From the NCBI GenBank assembly GCA_050084515.1, contig CM114272.1, positions 14,446,001-14,510,000 on the forward strand: DNA of 64,000 nucleotides, read 5' to 3'. The notes under the pieces are model-generated. The model saw only the letters and a list, made by a program, of their open reading frames with translations. It searched no databases and was not told the origin of the DNA. This DNA comes from Blasia pusilla. Taxonomy: Eukaryota; Marchantiophyta; Marchantiopsida; Blasiales. The position numbers were made by a program, and so were the translations under genes. This document shows, one piece after another, positions 34,016-48,231 of the stretch (its first letter is position 1; each line of letters opens with the position of its first letter).

Positions 34016-36415
34016 ATAATATTTTTTTTCTCAATATTTGATGAGTGTTCTTAATCTACTTGTGCTTACTTCATGTATTGCTCATAATCTTACATAAATA
34101 AGAACATTGTATAATAACACATCAAGAGGGCTTAAAGGGATACCAGCATTTCAACTATATATATATATATCCTTCCGTTACTAAATTCAATAAGTTCTAT
34201 ATTTTGATTGTAACTAAAACTTTCTTATTGGATTTTCGTTAACTACTTGGACTTTGCAAGCATGATCTCGAGAGACATAAATGCTCAAGGAGAAGAAGTC
34301 AGGACATACTTAATACCTCATCAATAAAATAAAAGGAGATACTTGAAAAACCTAGGGCTGATGATGGAAGCACATTGTAACTCGACGTTAGATTCAAAAG
34401 TTAATTAGTTAACGCCCAATATGACATGCATTTTTTTGTTTGCAATTGAATGATGATATGTCAACTTTAAGTATTGGTCGTATTCTCCATTTCATAAGTT
34501 GTATTATTTTGTTAGACTTAATTTTGCATGAATCATTTTGGTTAATCTTACGTGGCATATATTAAATTTTTTTGTCTCCATGTCTTGTCGGAATTCATAA
34601 ACAAGGGCTCAAATTGAAATATGTAGAATTCAAGGAAACTACGTACACCAACTAAGAGAGACGTAGGAAGCCCTTTAACCTCATGGTGGGAGGAATAATG
34701 ATATATTAGTTACACATGACATGCATATACCTATAAAAATGTTGTTGGTTTTAGGTTCAATCAAAGCGAGTGCAATCAAGTGGCTCGCTTTGATTGAACC
34801 TAAGATTCAATACTACATAATAATCTTATAAGTCGAGAACTATCGATCAACCCCTGAGCAAACACAAGTACATATAATAACTATTACTTTTAGGTTATAA
34901 TCATCAATATTAATATATTCCAATCTTTAATTGAATCTACGAGCTATATTCACAAATTTTCATTATCTTATTTATTCACACTTCATCTAATGATTTATAA
35001 ATTTTTCTTCGAATTATACATCTATAGGTTTTTCATTGCACTTTTTATGGATGAAGCTAATGGATGCTAACAACCTATAGTCGACTCTTACGAGTATATT
35101 GATTTATTGGATGTAGCAATAGTCTTCCAGACTTAGATACAATTGGGCTAAATTTTGGTCTTTAATAATGTTGCATCATTTGTATTTGGGCACATACATG
35201 TGCTTCATAATATTATGGCTATTGCATATTGAGCATGATTGCACTAATTTTCGAACTCTTATAACTGTTAGTAAAGTTTTTATTTTCATCTTTTTATATC
35301 TACAACCATTAGTAAAATTTTAGTTATTATTATTACATTATTATTTTGTCGATACTTGCACTCGCATCCCCTAAGTTTTTTCATTTATGACTATAATCTA
35401 TTTGTACTACCAACTCATAATATTGTCATGCCTTCTATCTTGATTTTGTAAATCCATGAATTTTTTAAGTATGTTATATTTTGTTGTTGTTTTAGGATGA
35501 TATGCTTCATCCCTCCATAACTAGTAAATTGATTTCTCCTCTATTTGATTCATATTTTTATGCAAGAGAAACAATTGCAAACACAGAAGTCTTCATGGCG
35601 TGGAAGATTTCACCAAGATCAAGCTCCATATATATGAAATGTGCCCAACAAAAATGGTACACGTGTCCATTGTAGAGACAATTGTGTATCACCATCTACA
35701 TTGTGCAATATTGGCTCTACATATATCCTAGTCTATTTCTTCAATACTTGTTAAAGTTAAGAAATAATCCTATGGTTTTTCTTATTCCACTATCTATTAA
35801 CTTGATGTTCATGAAGAGAATGGAAAACATATAAGAAATCTTGGTATTGCAAAGCAACAATTGAAAGATGCGAAGACATGATTTGTGGACTTTCATGAGG
35901 GTATTGGCATTTTGATTGAGCATGATCTAAAATTTCATGTTCGTGTAGAATTGATTCAATACATGTTTTTTTTTTAGTGTGAGAGTGAGTTGTTATATCC
36001 GCAATTAAAACAATGGCTTCAATTCAAATTTGAGACTACTTTAATGTTTTCTATATAGTACATGTGACAAATCATGTATGTTTTGTTAGCTATGTCAAAC
36101 AAAGTTTATATCAATGATTATATTGCAAAGTTTGTCTCATTCTAAGGCATCAACGATGACTCTTCAACTTCTTCCAACATTTATTATTCCACATTATTTG
36201 CCTATTTCCCCTAAAAAGATTGGTTGGGATTACACCTTATCCTCTCTCATTGAATCCAATATCTTATCTTTCCTATTTTATTGAACGCAAATGGTGGATA
36301 TAACCAGTCATTCTCTATCAAGAAATTAAAGATTTCATTTGTAATTTATGAGAAAGAATTGATTCATATTTACATCACTCGTACGAGAAAATCTTCCAAT
36401 CTATTAAGATTAATG
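34016..36415. other. AT-rich DNA, nothing recognised
   Basis: No gene found in 2.4 kb apart from a perfect inverted repeat listed separately. Stops are dense in all frames. Confidence 0.35.
34751..34803. repeat. perfect 20-bp inverted repeat, 13-nt spacer
   Basis: TTAGGTTCAATCAAAGCGAG at 34751-34770 is followed by its exact complement at 34784-34803. The stem could fold as a small hairpin RNA, but nothing shows transcription. Confidence 0.9.
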
Positions 36416-36505
36416 TTCATGACCATGTAAGGATATTCTAACTTTGAGAAGAAACATCAATTCATGACCATGTAAGGATATTCTAATTTTGAGAAGAAAC
36501 ATCAA
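36416..36505. repeat. tandem duplication of 45 bp
   Basis: Two adjacent 45-bp copies (36416-36460 and 36461-36505), each starting TTCATGACCATG, differing at one C/T position. A recent local duplication. Confidence 0.9.
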
Positions 36506-39500
36506 CCACTTCACTAAATGTAGTGACAGATTATATAATTGCCATTAGCAACTTAAAATTTCCCAACAGCTACTCTATTCTATCGGCGTATTAATAATGG
36601 GAGAATAGAGTAATTCCACGTATATTTCAAATCCGCCATACTTCCGTGTGCATTTTTGCCAACTCTCAAGTCTACACTTAATCTCATTGTTATTCAACAA
36701 TGATAATCTTGCAAATGTAGGCCATATTATGGTTCCAAGAGGAATTGTTTATGGGATTTGAGTGACGAGTAGACATAGTTCTATCAAGCAGACAGATTAA
36801 ATCAAACATTCCCACGGCAGGTGGAGCTGAAGGATGCATGCATCCACCTCATGGCCTCTTCTTACATTCATCCGCGAAAAAATAGGCCGAGGAATGGAAG
36901 GAACCATGGATAAGTTCACATGGGGCTACATGAGACACACTAGTGTTTTGTTGGAATGCATGTCCAATTAGGAGTTTCTCTTCTAAAGTCAAAATGTATT
37001 TATTGTAAAAATCGTAGGAGATATACAATAAAGAAGCCTTATTTATTATAAATTTACTGTCTGAACTTTCAAGTGGAATTCATAAATTCTCGAGCTAAAT
37101 TGACTCATTATACGAAGAATTTGGACAGCCGTGCGGACGGAGTCGCCTAAGAACTCGATTTCATCCCACAAGTGTGAAAAGAGCACATGTGAACCGGTTG
37201 AAAAGCCATCTTAGGGTTGCGACTCGGGAGCTCTGATTGCCGCACATCAATAGGTCGCTGTTACTCCCCACGTGGATGATGGAGACGGTGATGTTTAGCG
37301 GAAAGTGGCTATGGGTAATAGTAGGGTATAGGGGCCACCTGCTTTTGGCTCGACCAGGCGGTCGCTCATTTAACTCGTTTAGCTGCCGTGAGTATGTAGC
37401 GGAAAGTGCCGCATAATGAGGGTATTTGCGGGCGGGTTCGAACTTGTCCACTATTTTCATTTGATTTGATTTCAATGACGGGTGGTTGGTAGCACGGGTC
37501 GATGGCTAGCGAGGCTCCCGGGGCCCCGCGCGCCAGAAGAGTTCAAACGTTGGAGGGCGGTGCTGTGAGACGGGGCAAACGACTTGGCGACGTGGCAGGC
37601 GTAGAGTGGATATTTCCCCAAGCTCGTCAGTACGTGGCCGGAAGGCCCTGGAGAGAGAGCAATTGCATAGGGGTTTAATTCGGTAGTTTGAAGTGGGAGT
37701 ATGGCGGGCCCCATGTACTGTCAGCAGCAGCCAGACTGGACTGGGCCGGACCTTTCATGGGATTGCTCCTGTATATGAGCCCGCTACCGAGCCACCTCTC
37801 TAATGGTTATGGGCGTAGCAGGATAAAAGGTGACGACTTGAAGAATTTCCTCGCGTTCTCTCGTTCTTGGTGCTTGGCCTCCGCGTTTTTCATAATCGTT
37901 CATAATTTTCACCTTCTCGTAAGTAAATAAATAATAAATTTCGGAGATAACTTCCAGATCCGACAAAAGAAATTTCCTCGGATTCTCCGTTCTCGTGTAT
38001 GCCGATGAAGGACGCCTGATTCTTTCTCTCGGAGGTCTGGATTTCTTTTCAGCTTATTTAGTGAAAACCTTTTACATTTTAGAAATCGGCTAATCATACC
38101 ATGACTAGCCGCACACTTCTTTCAAAGAAAGTCATGACACTTCCTATGAAAAATAGAAAACTGAGAAGAATCCACACTTAGGGTCAACCCCTTAGAAGAA
38201 CTGGGAAGTGTCAAAATTGTGATCTCTCACCCCACCAATGAAATCTTGCGAGGTTCTTGGGGAGGTGAGGTTTTATTCTAAACTGCCGCAATCGCCACGC
38301 GCGATTTGCCATGAGTCATGAAACTGTGTTTTAAAACAAAGCAGGAATATGCATTGGTCGATCGTTGCCTCCATTTCCGTCCGACCCGAATTTGAGATGC
38401 ATGTGGCCTTTGCGTGTCACCTCCACAACCCTTTAAGTGAGACGTCCTAGGAGGAGAGTTGGGCCCGCAAAAGAATTGCATGTTCCTTGGGGCTTCAAAC
38501 TCGATGATCCGCACATACCACAAAAAAATAATTTAGCGCTCGAAAAGAGCAGACGGAAAAAATGTATCTTATCACCGTGGTAGCCAATGCGTACAATTGC
38601 AAATAATTGAGAGAGAAAGCAACACTTTATGCAAAAGCGGTGAGGAATCGTCATGAGAAAAACGCATCATCAGAAAACGCTAAACGAGTTCCAACACAGA
38701 CCCGGAGAAAGGTAATAAAAAAGATAGACCCCTCGTATGCCACACCGAAGGAGAAGGCACCTTAACCTTGAAGGTTAAGATCCCATAAACGTTACCGACG
38801 ATTCGTAATAGTCGGAGAGCGCGTCGCATACAAGAGCGCATGGAGGCTTCTTCCTGTAAGAGGCGCGAGTATATCGCGCCCGGATGCTCTTGTAGCGAGC
38901 GGGGCCGCGCCCTTCGCCTGCGTTCCCCTCCCTCCTCTCACATGGCCTACCCTGGGCTGCCCTTCGAGCTGCTGCTCGTCCCCGGGACCCCAGTGCACAC
39001 TCCCTCCCTGTCTCCCTCCTCCAGCGTGCTTCTCTGCTATGCTCTGTTCGCTCTGGTGCCCGCTAGCATCTGTCTTCGTCCCCGCGCCGAAGACAAGTCA
39101 GAGAAGAAGCGCGGAGGGAAAGGCCGCTCCCGCTCGATGTTTCGTAGACCAGACAGAACAACAGACCGGACCGAACCAGACCGGAGCAGACCGGAGCATT
39201 CGAGAGGAGGAAAGAGTGGTATGTGCGCGGGCGTGGTTCGTGGCGATCATTCTGCACAGACCGCTTCTTTTTCCTGGTTCACATCTATCTGTCCGGGCAA
39301 GGGGAGTGCGGCATCTTTTCTACCACTTGACGGGGTCGAGACTGTAGAGTGAGTGCTCGCGCTTTTGCTGGCGCTCTTTCCACGGATGATGTCCTGTGTT
39401 GTTTTTGATGCATCTTTATTGGCTAACATTTAGAGTAGTGGCCAGACGGATGCGGAAGCAGCATTGGTGAGGAAGGCGAAGGCGCACGAGAAAAGCTGTA

Positions 39501-40168
39501 CAGGACGAGAAGGGAAGAGGCGAGAGAAGCAGAGACAAGGTCGCGTAGGAAAGAATATAGAGCAGGTTCCGAGAAGGCGGGAAATGTACGTTTGATCCAG
39601 AGATTATGAGGGTACGTGCCTGCAGGCAATGGCGATGTGGAGCCGGTGCGAGAGTGCAGGGGGAATGAGAAGCGACGATGACAGGGATGTGCGAAGAATG
39701 ACGAAGGTGGATTAGGAGGATGCATTGGTCCTGAGAAGCAGGATTATAAGCGACGATTGTAGTGGCTGTAGGTTAGCTTGCCCTGGTTGTCTGTCAAGAA
39801 GAATTGGACAGGTAGATGCTCGAGGCGCCTGGTTAATGGACGCAGCCTTTGTGTCCGTATTTCATGAGGTCCAGGGACGCCAAGGATTTGGATTTCGATC
39901 GTCCGCCATCCTGTTCCGAGAAAGGCGATACTCTGGCGCTCGTCGCTAGACGCGTTGAAGTATCTGAGCGTTTACGATTCTCGTATGCAATGCGATCCAT
40001 TTTCTCTTACAGTCGCGACGATTAGGCAGTGGAAGGACGGTTTGCGTCGAAGATTTTGGTGTGGGAGGCAGGAGAAATCGATGAGCACGTGTTGCTAGCA
40101 GTAACGCGGTCTAATGCACCAGCGGCTAACAATTAGGCCTCTGATCGGGGATACCACAGTTATCAGAC
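36506..40168. other. flank upstream of katanin p80; GC-rich block at 38.8-39.4 kb
   Basis: From about 38800 the DNA changes from AT-rich to GC-rich, which suits the promoter and 5' UTR of the katanin gene that starts at 40169. Open frames of up to 170 codons in the GC-rich block have low-complexity composition and no domain I recognise. No second gene can be supported. Confidence 0.4.
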
Positions 40169-43100
40169 ATGACGAAGCGTGCCTACAAACTACGTATCCA
40201 ACCTTGATCTTTGATTTGGTTCTTCGTCATCTTTTCTACTCTTGTGACGGATTCATTGCTCTTCCATCCAAGTTTTGGTGCATGGTGTAGAGTATGCGAG
40301 AGTGAGTCCTAGCTTTTCCATCCTGCACATTTTAGGCAGTGGCCTCCGTATCACGCTTCCTGTGTCCCATTGACATTTATGTTTTCAGGGCATGTTGGCT
40401 TCAATGAAAATTTGAACCAGGCTCATTTTCCTATTTATCTATTCGCTCCCTAATGGATGCGCATTCGCTACTCGAATGTGGACCAGATTCGGTTCGATTT
40501 GCATATTGAAGTAGATGAGTCAACAACGAATATCACATTGATGCCTTGACCAGTTCGTTTCCAGAGGAGTTTGTGGCGCATACGTCCAATGTCAATTGTC
40601 TCACAATTGGAAAGAAGTCGTCACGGGTGCTGGTCACCGGCGGCGAAGATCAGAAAGTCAACATGTGGGCCATCGGGAAACCGAACGCGATTCTGGTAGA
40701 TACTACTACATAGTCCTCCCTTCCCCTGTCTACGTTGGTTTAAACCTACCTACATTTCGTCATTTCCGCTGCCTTTTCCACCTCATGACTGTAAAGTTGC
40801 GTTGCCGTGAGCCGGGCCTAATTTGGATCGAATGAAGTATGCTGCTGAATTCGTTCCGCGGATGCCACCACTATTGAGTCTACTACGGGCCTTAGGGTTC
40901 TCGATTTGGCGTCCAGCTACTTCTTTGGATGTCAGACGCTCAGTGGAGAATTAAACTTGTGGCTGGACGGTCTGGCCTTCTCGACGGTCGAGTTGGTCAT
41001 CACCCTCTTTCAGGAGATTTTAGTGTTTCCCACGTGTTGTACCAGAGTTTTTTTGACGGATATGTTACGGACCTTAGTTAGTGACTAGAGTACTGAGTTG
41101 CCGAATCACATTCCCGTTTACGAGTGTGTTCTATCGTACTGCCTGATAATTATGGGCATACAGTATGCAACCACGAAGTCTAGTCATCATCTGTTTGGGT
41201 GCCCCGCACTAGGGAGCTGTCGCAAATACTACGATTCTCGATTAGGTTAACTAACGTTCTGATGAGTTGATCCTTAAGCAAATTGTTGTCTTTCGGGTGT
41301 GCAGAGCTTGTCTGGGCATACCAGTGCTGTTGAGTCTGTGACATTTGATGCGGCTGAAGTACTTGTAGTTGCGGGTGCAGCAAGTGGAACAATCAAACTC
41401 TGGGATCTTGAAGAAGCTAAAAGTATATTTCTTTCTTGAATTTGATTGAGCAAGACTCAGATTCAGCACCTTGCCACCAACTTATGTATGGTATAGTTAG
41501 ATGGTCCAAACTGCCTCAGTGTGCAACTCAGACAGCCCAGGTTTTTCAGCTTTCCTTCAATTGCTAACCATGCATTAAGATGCCTCAGAAAACAATGCAT
41601 CTGCTCTAGTTGATGGGCATGCTGTTGTTTATGGTCTTGTTGCAGTTGTGCGTACACTCACTGGACACAGATCCAACTGTATATCAGTGAGCTTTCACCC
41701 GTTTGGAGAGTTCTTTGCGTCGGGGTCACTAGATACGAATCTAAAAATTTGGGACATCAGGCGAAAAGGCTGTATCCATACGTACAAAGGACATACTCGT
41801 GGAATTAACACCATTAAGTTCAGTCCGGATGGCCGCTGGGTGGTCTCTGGCGGAGAAGACAATGCTGTGAAAGTGAGTACTAAGCTGAAGTAGCTGTACC
41901 CTACTTCAGGAGAAACGCCCAGTGCAAAAAGTCATGCTTAGTAAAATTTTGCAGTTTCCTCTCTGACTCCTGGTGCTTGATGAGCTAATGAAATCTTGAT
42001 CTGTTTCTTCACAACTCTGTTGTTTTGTTCACCATTCACTTGAGTGCTTTGCTCCTATTGCCTTTACCAGCATCATGCTAATCTCTCGGTCATTTTTGCA
42101 GCTATGGGATCTTACTGCTGGCAAGCTTATGCATGACTTCAAATTCCATGACGGGCAGATACAAAGTCTGGATTTTCATCCACACGAATTTCTCCTTGCT
42201 TCAGGTAAACAAGCCCAGTAGAGAAAAGAAAATTCGGAATGTTTTGTGCTAGTCTGACAAGGACTGCGGAGTTCAGGACCTCATGAGTGATTGGAGTCAA
42301 GCTTCTGGGGAGTACAGTGATTGAGATCTAATACCCAAGTGCTTTGCTGAACTTGAAGGAATCTCTTTTAGTTCCGAGAGTGGAGACATTGGACAAGAAT
42401 CTGAGGGTCTGGTCTTGTGCATGTCACGTGTTGCCTTGTCATCTTTACAGGATCTGCTGACAGGACTGTGAAATTTTGGGATCTCGAGACCTTTGAGCTT
42501 ATTGGCTCAGCTGGACCAGAGGTATGTTATTACGCTGTCTTCTTCTCACAAAAAAAGTGAACTGTCTTGACGTTTGTATTTGACTAAAGTCTACTATACA
42601 GCGGTTAGCAGGGACAACTAATTATTCAAAAGAGGATGTTGAGACAGGACCTCCCCTTATTTAGTGAACATGGTGAGCACAGTGTGAGCCTTACTACTTG
42701 GTACCCTTGACAGGCAACTGGAGTGCGATCAATGATCTTCAATCCTGATGGTCGAACTTTGCTATGTGGGATGCATGATAGTCTAAAGGTGAGATAGTGA
42801 TCCACCATTACAAAAGGTATGCACAGGGTAGTGCAATTAATCTGGTGTGTTTGATGAGAGTTTGTACTGATTATGTCCTTGGTGAGTTCCTCATAACTGG
42901 GCTATAAACAATCTTTAGTCTCTTGAGGTTTCTTATTTCTCCAAGAATGTCACCAGCTTTGCTTCTGGCCTGTTGTTATTTCATGGTTGGAAAGGGATTT
43001 CGTTTTTTTGCTGAAGGGTGTTGAACCTGAAGTGCATTGGGGTGATTATTCTTACACCGTGCATTGTATGTGGAAGGTCAGGTGAAATCATGAGTTTCTT

Positions 43101-46100
43101 CGAGTATTTGCTGGTTCATAGTTTGACAGTAGCTTTTGTCTACTCCTCTAGATGTGCTACATAGTCCTGATGTGTGTCTTGAGCTTCAAAAAATTGTGAC
43201 TACTCCAGAACTAGTATATCTACATCCCTTGAATCTGGTGGAAGTCATTGACTGATTTTTGCTCTCTGCCAGGTTCTATCATGGGAGCCATTAAGATGCC
43301 ATGATGTAATAGATGTCGGATGGTCTAAGCTAGCAGACCTTAGTGTCCACGAAGGGAAACTTCTTGGCTGCTCCTTCCAACAAAGCTGTGTCGGTGTGTG
43401 GGTGGTTGATCTTACGGTGAGATACCCTGTTTTTCACCAGTTTGTACACTGTATAACCCAGAAGTTATTTTGAATCCTTTCAGGGAAAAATATGAGTAAA
43501 TTGATTCCTCTTAGAACGGAAATGAGTATTCTTAACCTTGCTCTGTAGCTGAAACAGTGTCAAAGTTGTATTCTTCATGTCTGAGTAATAACTTCTTGTG
43601 CATGGTTCATCTTCTCAGCGTATTTCACCTTTCCAAGCTGGTCATGCTCCTCGAGCTGGTAATAATAATGTTGGCGTCAAAGCAAATTCGAACGGCCATC
43701 AAGTGAGTCAGCAAGGAATGGCAGAAAAAGTCAAAAGCAATGGGCTCAATCAAGGGATTCCAGATATGTTGGAGTCTGCTATATCTACCATGAAAGATGT
43801 GACTTTGGCCACTTCAAGGGGTAAGGAATTTTGGCTTATGTTCTGCCTAACTGATGTGAAATTGTGGTGGTGTGTTTCTTTCTTATTTCTCATAATCAAT
43901 GCTGGATATGTAGGCAATTGGTAGTCATTGCTAGGTACTGTTCCTTGACACTGCGTGTGATGTTTAGTGTGAAATAGGAGACTTGATGCCATAAATTGAC
44001 CCTTCAAGCAACTTGTTCACAGCTGCAGAAAGTGTGCCAAGTACAAACTCACGAACAAGCACTCCCCTTTCAAGTAGAAGCATGTCTGCTACATCTCTAG
44101 CACCCCAATCTGTGTCGACTCCGAGGAGGAGTGCAAGCACTAGGGTTCATTCTGGAAATGTTGTGCGCTCTTCAAGTAGATCAGATGTGCGTGACACTTC
44201 AAGCACTAAACCAAATGCAGAAGTGGAGCCACAGATCCAGTCCTCTGCCGCTAGGTCGGAAGACTCCAGTTCCTCCAAACCAACAGGTGGGTTGACTTCA
44301 TTAGCTGGGAGACCTGACCAGAGGAATGTAGAAGGGCTGAGGGGAGATGCTGGTGCCGACGCAATGAGGATAGATTCTGGAAGAGTTGATACAGGCTCTC
44401 ATCAGGCAGTCAGTACTAGCTCATCACTCAGGGGAATCGTCAATGGTGATAGAGGTGGTCACGGTTTGAATCCTCATGTGCCAACAAGTAGAGGGGGAGA
44501 TGATGGTGATGATTCTTCTTGGAATGAGAGAAGGAAGGATCCTTCATGGAATGAGGCAAGGAAAGATCCTCCCTGGGCTGAGATGAGAAAGTTCAAGCGG
44601 AGCACATCATTGGGACTTCACAAAATAGAGGTCCTACACAAGGGACCTCCTCCATCTCAAGCGATTCCTGGTAAATTCCGTTTTTTTTAACCCTGGACGG
44701 ATTTCAGCCAAAGTGATTGCTCATTTTTGACATAGATTGCAAAGGTTCAATTTACAAGTCCCCTTAGAATCAGATGGACTGGGGTTATTGGAGAATGGCT
44801 TTGGGGTGACCCTGGATTCCGGAATCTTTTGACTGTTGATTAAGTGGAATTTCTTCAGTATGTTAAACACCAAACAACCACCTCATTCTTATAGATATGG
44901 TTTGAATTGATGGGTCTCCGTCTTCCACTTGTGTCCTTTCCTCGAAGAGCTTATAAAATCTGCAACCCTAGAGTAAAGTGAACCCTTTTTAGTTGCACAT
45001 GGACAGAGATATCTGCCGGTTCTAATTAAATGGATGGGCCATTAAATTTGTGAACCCACTGCTAGGATGGGCCATTTTCTCCAGAGACATTGGGAAAATG
45101 TCTCTGGAGAAAATGTCTATTGTAGATTCTTTCAAGTTGGTCCATGGATTCTCTGACCGTGCTTCTATACGTCTAGGGTTCTAGGGAAAATACCCACGTC
45201 TTGGGAATAGATTTAATGTATCATGTTGAATAATGTGCTGTGATGTATGGGCAAGAAGTCGCAATAATGTTATATCGATTTTTTATAAAATGCATGACTT
45301 TATAATGTGGGAGGGGTCATCTTAGCATGTGGAGGGTAGGGATCTACCATCAAAGCCCTGTCGAATCTACTGACATGATGGCCATGTTGGCAATCAGGGG
45401 ATTCTGTCTCACAATTTAGTAGGCCTGCTAGTTCCATGGAGGCCTCCACCACAGGTTCGCACCATACCCATCATCCAGAAATTCAGAGAGCAAATGACCT
45501 GCAGACTCTGGTGATTGACACATCATCTATCATAGTGTGAATGCATAATTGAGGGCCATGATTTACCCTTTTGGTGCATTTAAATTGTTCATTTGATATT
45601 GTGATGGGTGAGGTCCTTGGTTCTTGTTAACTTTTTTTGGAATACCGTGAGAATGCTGGTCACAATTGGCAACTTTGGTTTCTCTATGGAAGTGAGGCAG
45701 GGTGGGTTCAAATATATTTAATGTGACTTCTGATGTAAATTTAGCTTAAAGTTTGATTTCAATTATGGTTCTTCATTACAGGTCGCCCTGAAGTGCCTAA
45801 AACAAGAGGGTTGATTGCACAATGGGAGCGGAAAGAAAGGTCTGATGTGTTCCCAATGCCAGCACATTCAAATAATGGTGGAGTGAAGCCCTTGGGATTG
45901 GATATTAACTCATATATTCCGGTGAGATGATCAAATTGTTCAGCTCCTCTAGTGCTCACCTTCTTGCTCTATAGTCCACCTTTGATAGTTATTTGATATT
46001 CTAAGGATTGGTTCTATAAAATTCCCATGAGATAGAGACTGGGACTGGTTTCTGTTCATTTGGGCGTTGCCTTGCTCACCCTACCAGCGACAACCAGTTT

Positions 46101-48231
46101 CAGTGTCCATGTTGTGGGTTGGTGAAGCTGTGGAAAGCTGATCTTTGAATTCTCATTTATGTTTGGACCCATGAGTGCAGAGAGGCCATATGAACACAGA
46201 TACGAGTGGATCGTCTTTACTGGCTGATGAGGACCTCATTGAGAAACTGATGCAACAACACCATACAATGGCAAGCATCATGCAGTCACGTTTGACAAAC
46301 ATGCAGGTAAGATTCTTGTCCATCTTGCTATATCCTAATTGTAACTTTCTCTTTTAACTGTCTCCGTGTTCTCATGGTTTAGTCTGCCTCTGAAAGATGT
46401 GGTTCCAACAACCATTTTAAATGGAGAAAGTTAGGGGCTAGTTCTGTCCAGAAACAGTCACTTAATGTAATGGAATCTCAAGATGGGGGACGACCACTGG
46501 TGGAAATGTTTGTACGTCCACTCCAGCAGAGCAAAAATCCACAGGATTAGAATAAAAACAGCAAGGGTTTAATCCTAGAAAGCTTTCTCTTTGCATCTCC
46601 TTGCTTTTTTTTCACAAAGTGTCACTGTGGCAATGTGTCAATCATTTTAGGTGGTAAGAAGGTTTTGGATAAAAAATGATGTGAAAGGTGCCATGGAGGC
46701 AATGGCTAAACTCAACGACCACTCTGTATGTACCTCAATGTCTCATAAAATTGCATCATTTATTGCAATTTGTTCTGGTAATTGGATGATTGATTTGTGT
46801 CCTGAGTTTGTTTTCTTTGGTTGATACATTAGATCAATTCTGATTTATGGTAGCCCATTGGAGATTCATTAGACAGCACTGAATTGGTTTTGAATTCAAA
46901 CTTCTAGACAGGCTGTTTTTTGTGACGATCTTTAAAAAAAAACCTTATATGATCAGCTCTGTGTGGACGGCAGGTGCTGGTTGATGTGCTTAGTGTAGTG
47001 ATGGAAAGAACTAATGTTCTATCATTAGAGGTGTCTGGGTTGCTTCTACCGCCATTGAATGATCTGCTCTGCAGTCATAATGAAAGGTAAGGAAAAATGC
47101 CCTGAATGTGTCGTGCATTTACTCAGTGGGGGAATCTGCAAATCCTCTGCTACTTTCATGGTTGAAATGCAATTTGTTGTAGATGCTTCCAGAGGCAAGA
47201 TCCAAGTTACAAGATGAATGTGTGGGCAACACTAATGTGGAGGTATTCGCTAGCTTCTACTAGTCTGCCTGTGCCCCTGCTGGGGATGGGGGTTTAGCAG
47301 TGTTGCACTTGGTATTTTAACTCACATTGAGCACCTGCAGGCGAGGTTGATTCTAATGTGTTGGATTATGATTCCGAACAATTCAGGCATGTCTTAACAG
47401 CCATTGGGTTAATATCCAAGCTGGTGAAGACTTTTGGTCAGATGATCCATACAGCAATCTCTGCGGCCCCCTCCTTAGGTGTTGATCTTCAGGCAGAGCA
47501 GAGGTATGTGAAGCCAGGGACATATGGTTTACTTAGTGATGGTCTCTTGTCCTGCATCGTACTATGCTGCAGTACAGTGTGAAGCATTCCAAGATGGGCC
47601 ACAGTCTTTCAAGAAAGAAAGATTGTGATGAATTCAAAGCAATGTACTAGGAGGAGCGTTAATATGCTCTCTTTCAGAACTTAGTATATCCAGACTCGTT
47701 TTCTCATTTGGGCTAGTCTCACACGGGTTTAAAGTGCACGGCCCGGTAATATCTGAAGATATTATGTCCCAATCATCCCTTTCTAGTTTATATCCTTGGC
47801 TTGGAAATGAGGGTGTGTTGATGGCGGTCTTGGATACTCTGTGTCAGGCTTGAGCGTTGCAAAGTTTGTCACCGTGAACTGCAACATGTGGGGCGCACAC
47901 TGACATCCCTAATAAGGTATGTTCTCTGCAGTTAGTTGTGCTTATGTAAGCAGCAGGAATGAATGAATGCGCTGATTGACAGTCCTCAGGAATGAAGTAG
48001 AGCCATGTGACTTCTGAGAAAGAAGAGAGATCCTTTGTCACTAGGACTTGTGGCACTTATTGTGATGTTCTAGCACTTGACGACAGTCACCATATGTTCT
48101 TTTCTGTCTTCTGAATCGGATTTGCAGCTCCTTATATTCAGTATATGTACAACTCGGTTGTGAATTGCAGGAAAGGAGGGGAGGTAGGAAATGCTGCCCA
48201 GGAGCTGAGCTTGGCTCTTACGGAGATCTGA
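40169..48231 (+). CDS. KTN80: katanin p80 (B1) regulatory subunit, WD40 + con80
   Basis: Targets the p60 AAA ATPase to microtubules for severing at nucleation and crossover points. Exons: 40169-40193, 40565-40695, 41305-41422, 41646-41872, 42102-42204, 42451-42521, 42714-42788, 43273-43416, 43619-43820, 44023-44670, 45782-45921, 46181-46306, 46651-46725, 46974-47086, 47183-about 47262, 47341-47503, 47848-47916, 48171-48231. Exons 1-8 (about 298 aa) form the WD40 propeller ([68 protein letters not shown]). Exons 9-11 are a Ser-rich linker. Exons 12-18 form the p60-binding con80 domain ([39 protein letters not shown]). The start matches plant homologues. Exon 15 is uncertain: the good donor at 47243 breaks the frame into exon 16, while weak donors at 47263 or 47206 keep it (857 codons with the former). 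Otherwise intact. Confidence 0.92.
45074..45114. repeat. perfect 17-bp inverted repeat in katanin intron 10, 7-nt spacer
   Basis: Arms 45074-45090 (ATTTTCTCCAGAGACAT) and 45098-45114, spacer TGGGAAA. It lies in the longest intron of the gene, about 400 bp after the donor. Confidence 0.9.

Noticed and set aside
37425-37450. GGTTCGAAC, a possible tRNA B box
   Set aside because: No proper A box at the right distance and no cloverleaf can be folded.
38840-39352. 170-codon open frame upstream of katanin
   Set aside because: GC-rich low-complexity composition, overlapped by other frames, no domain; more likely promoter and 5' UTR.
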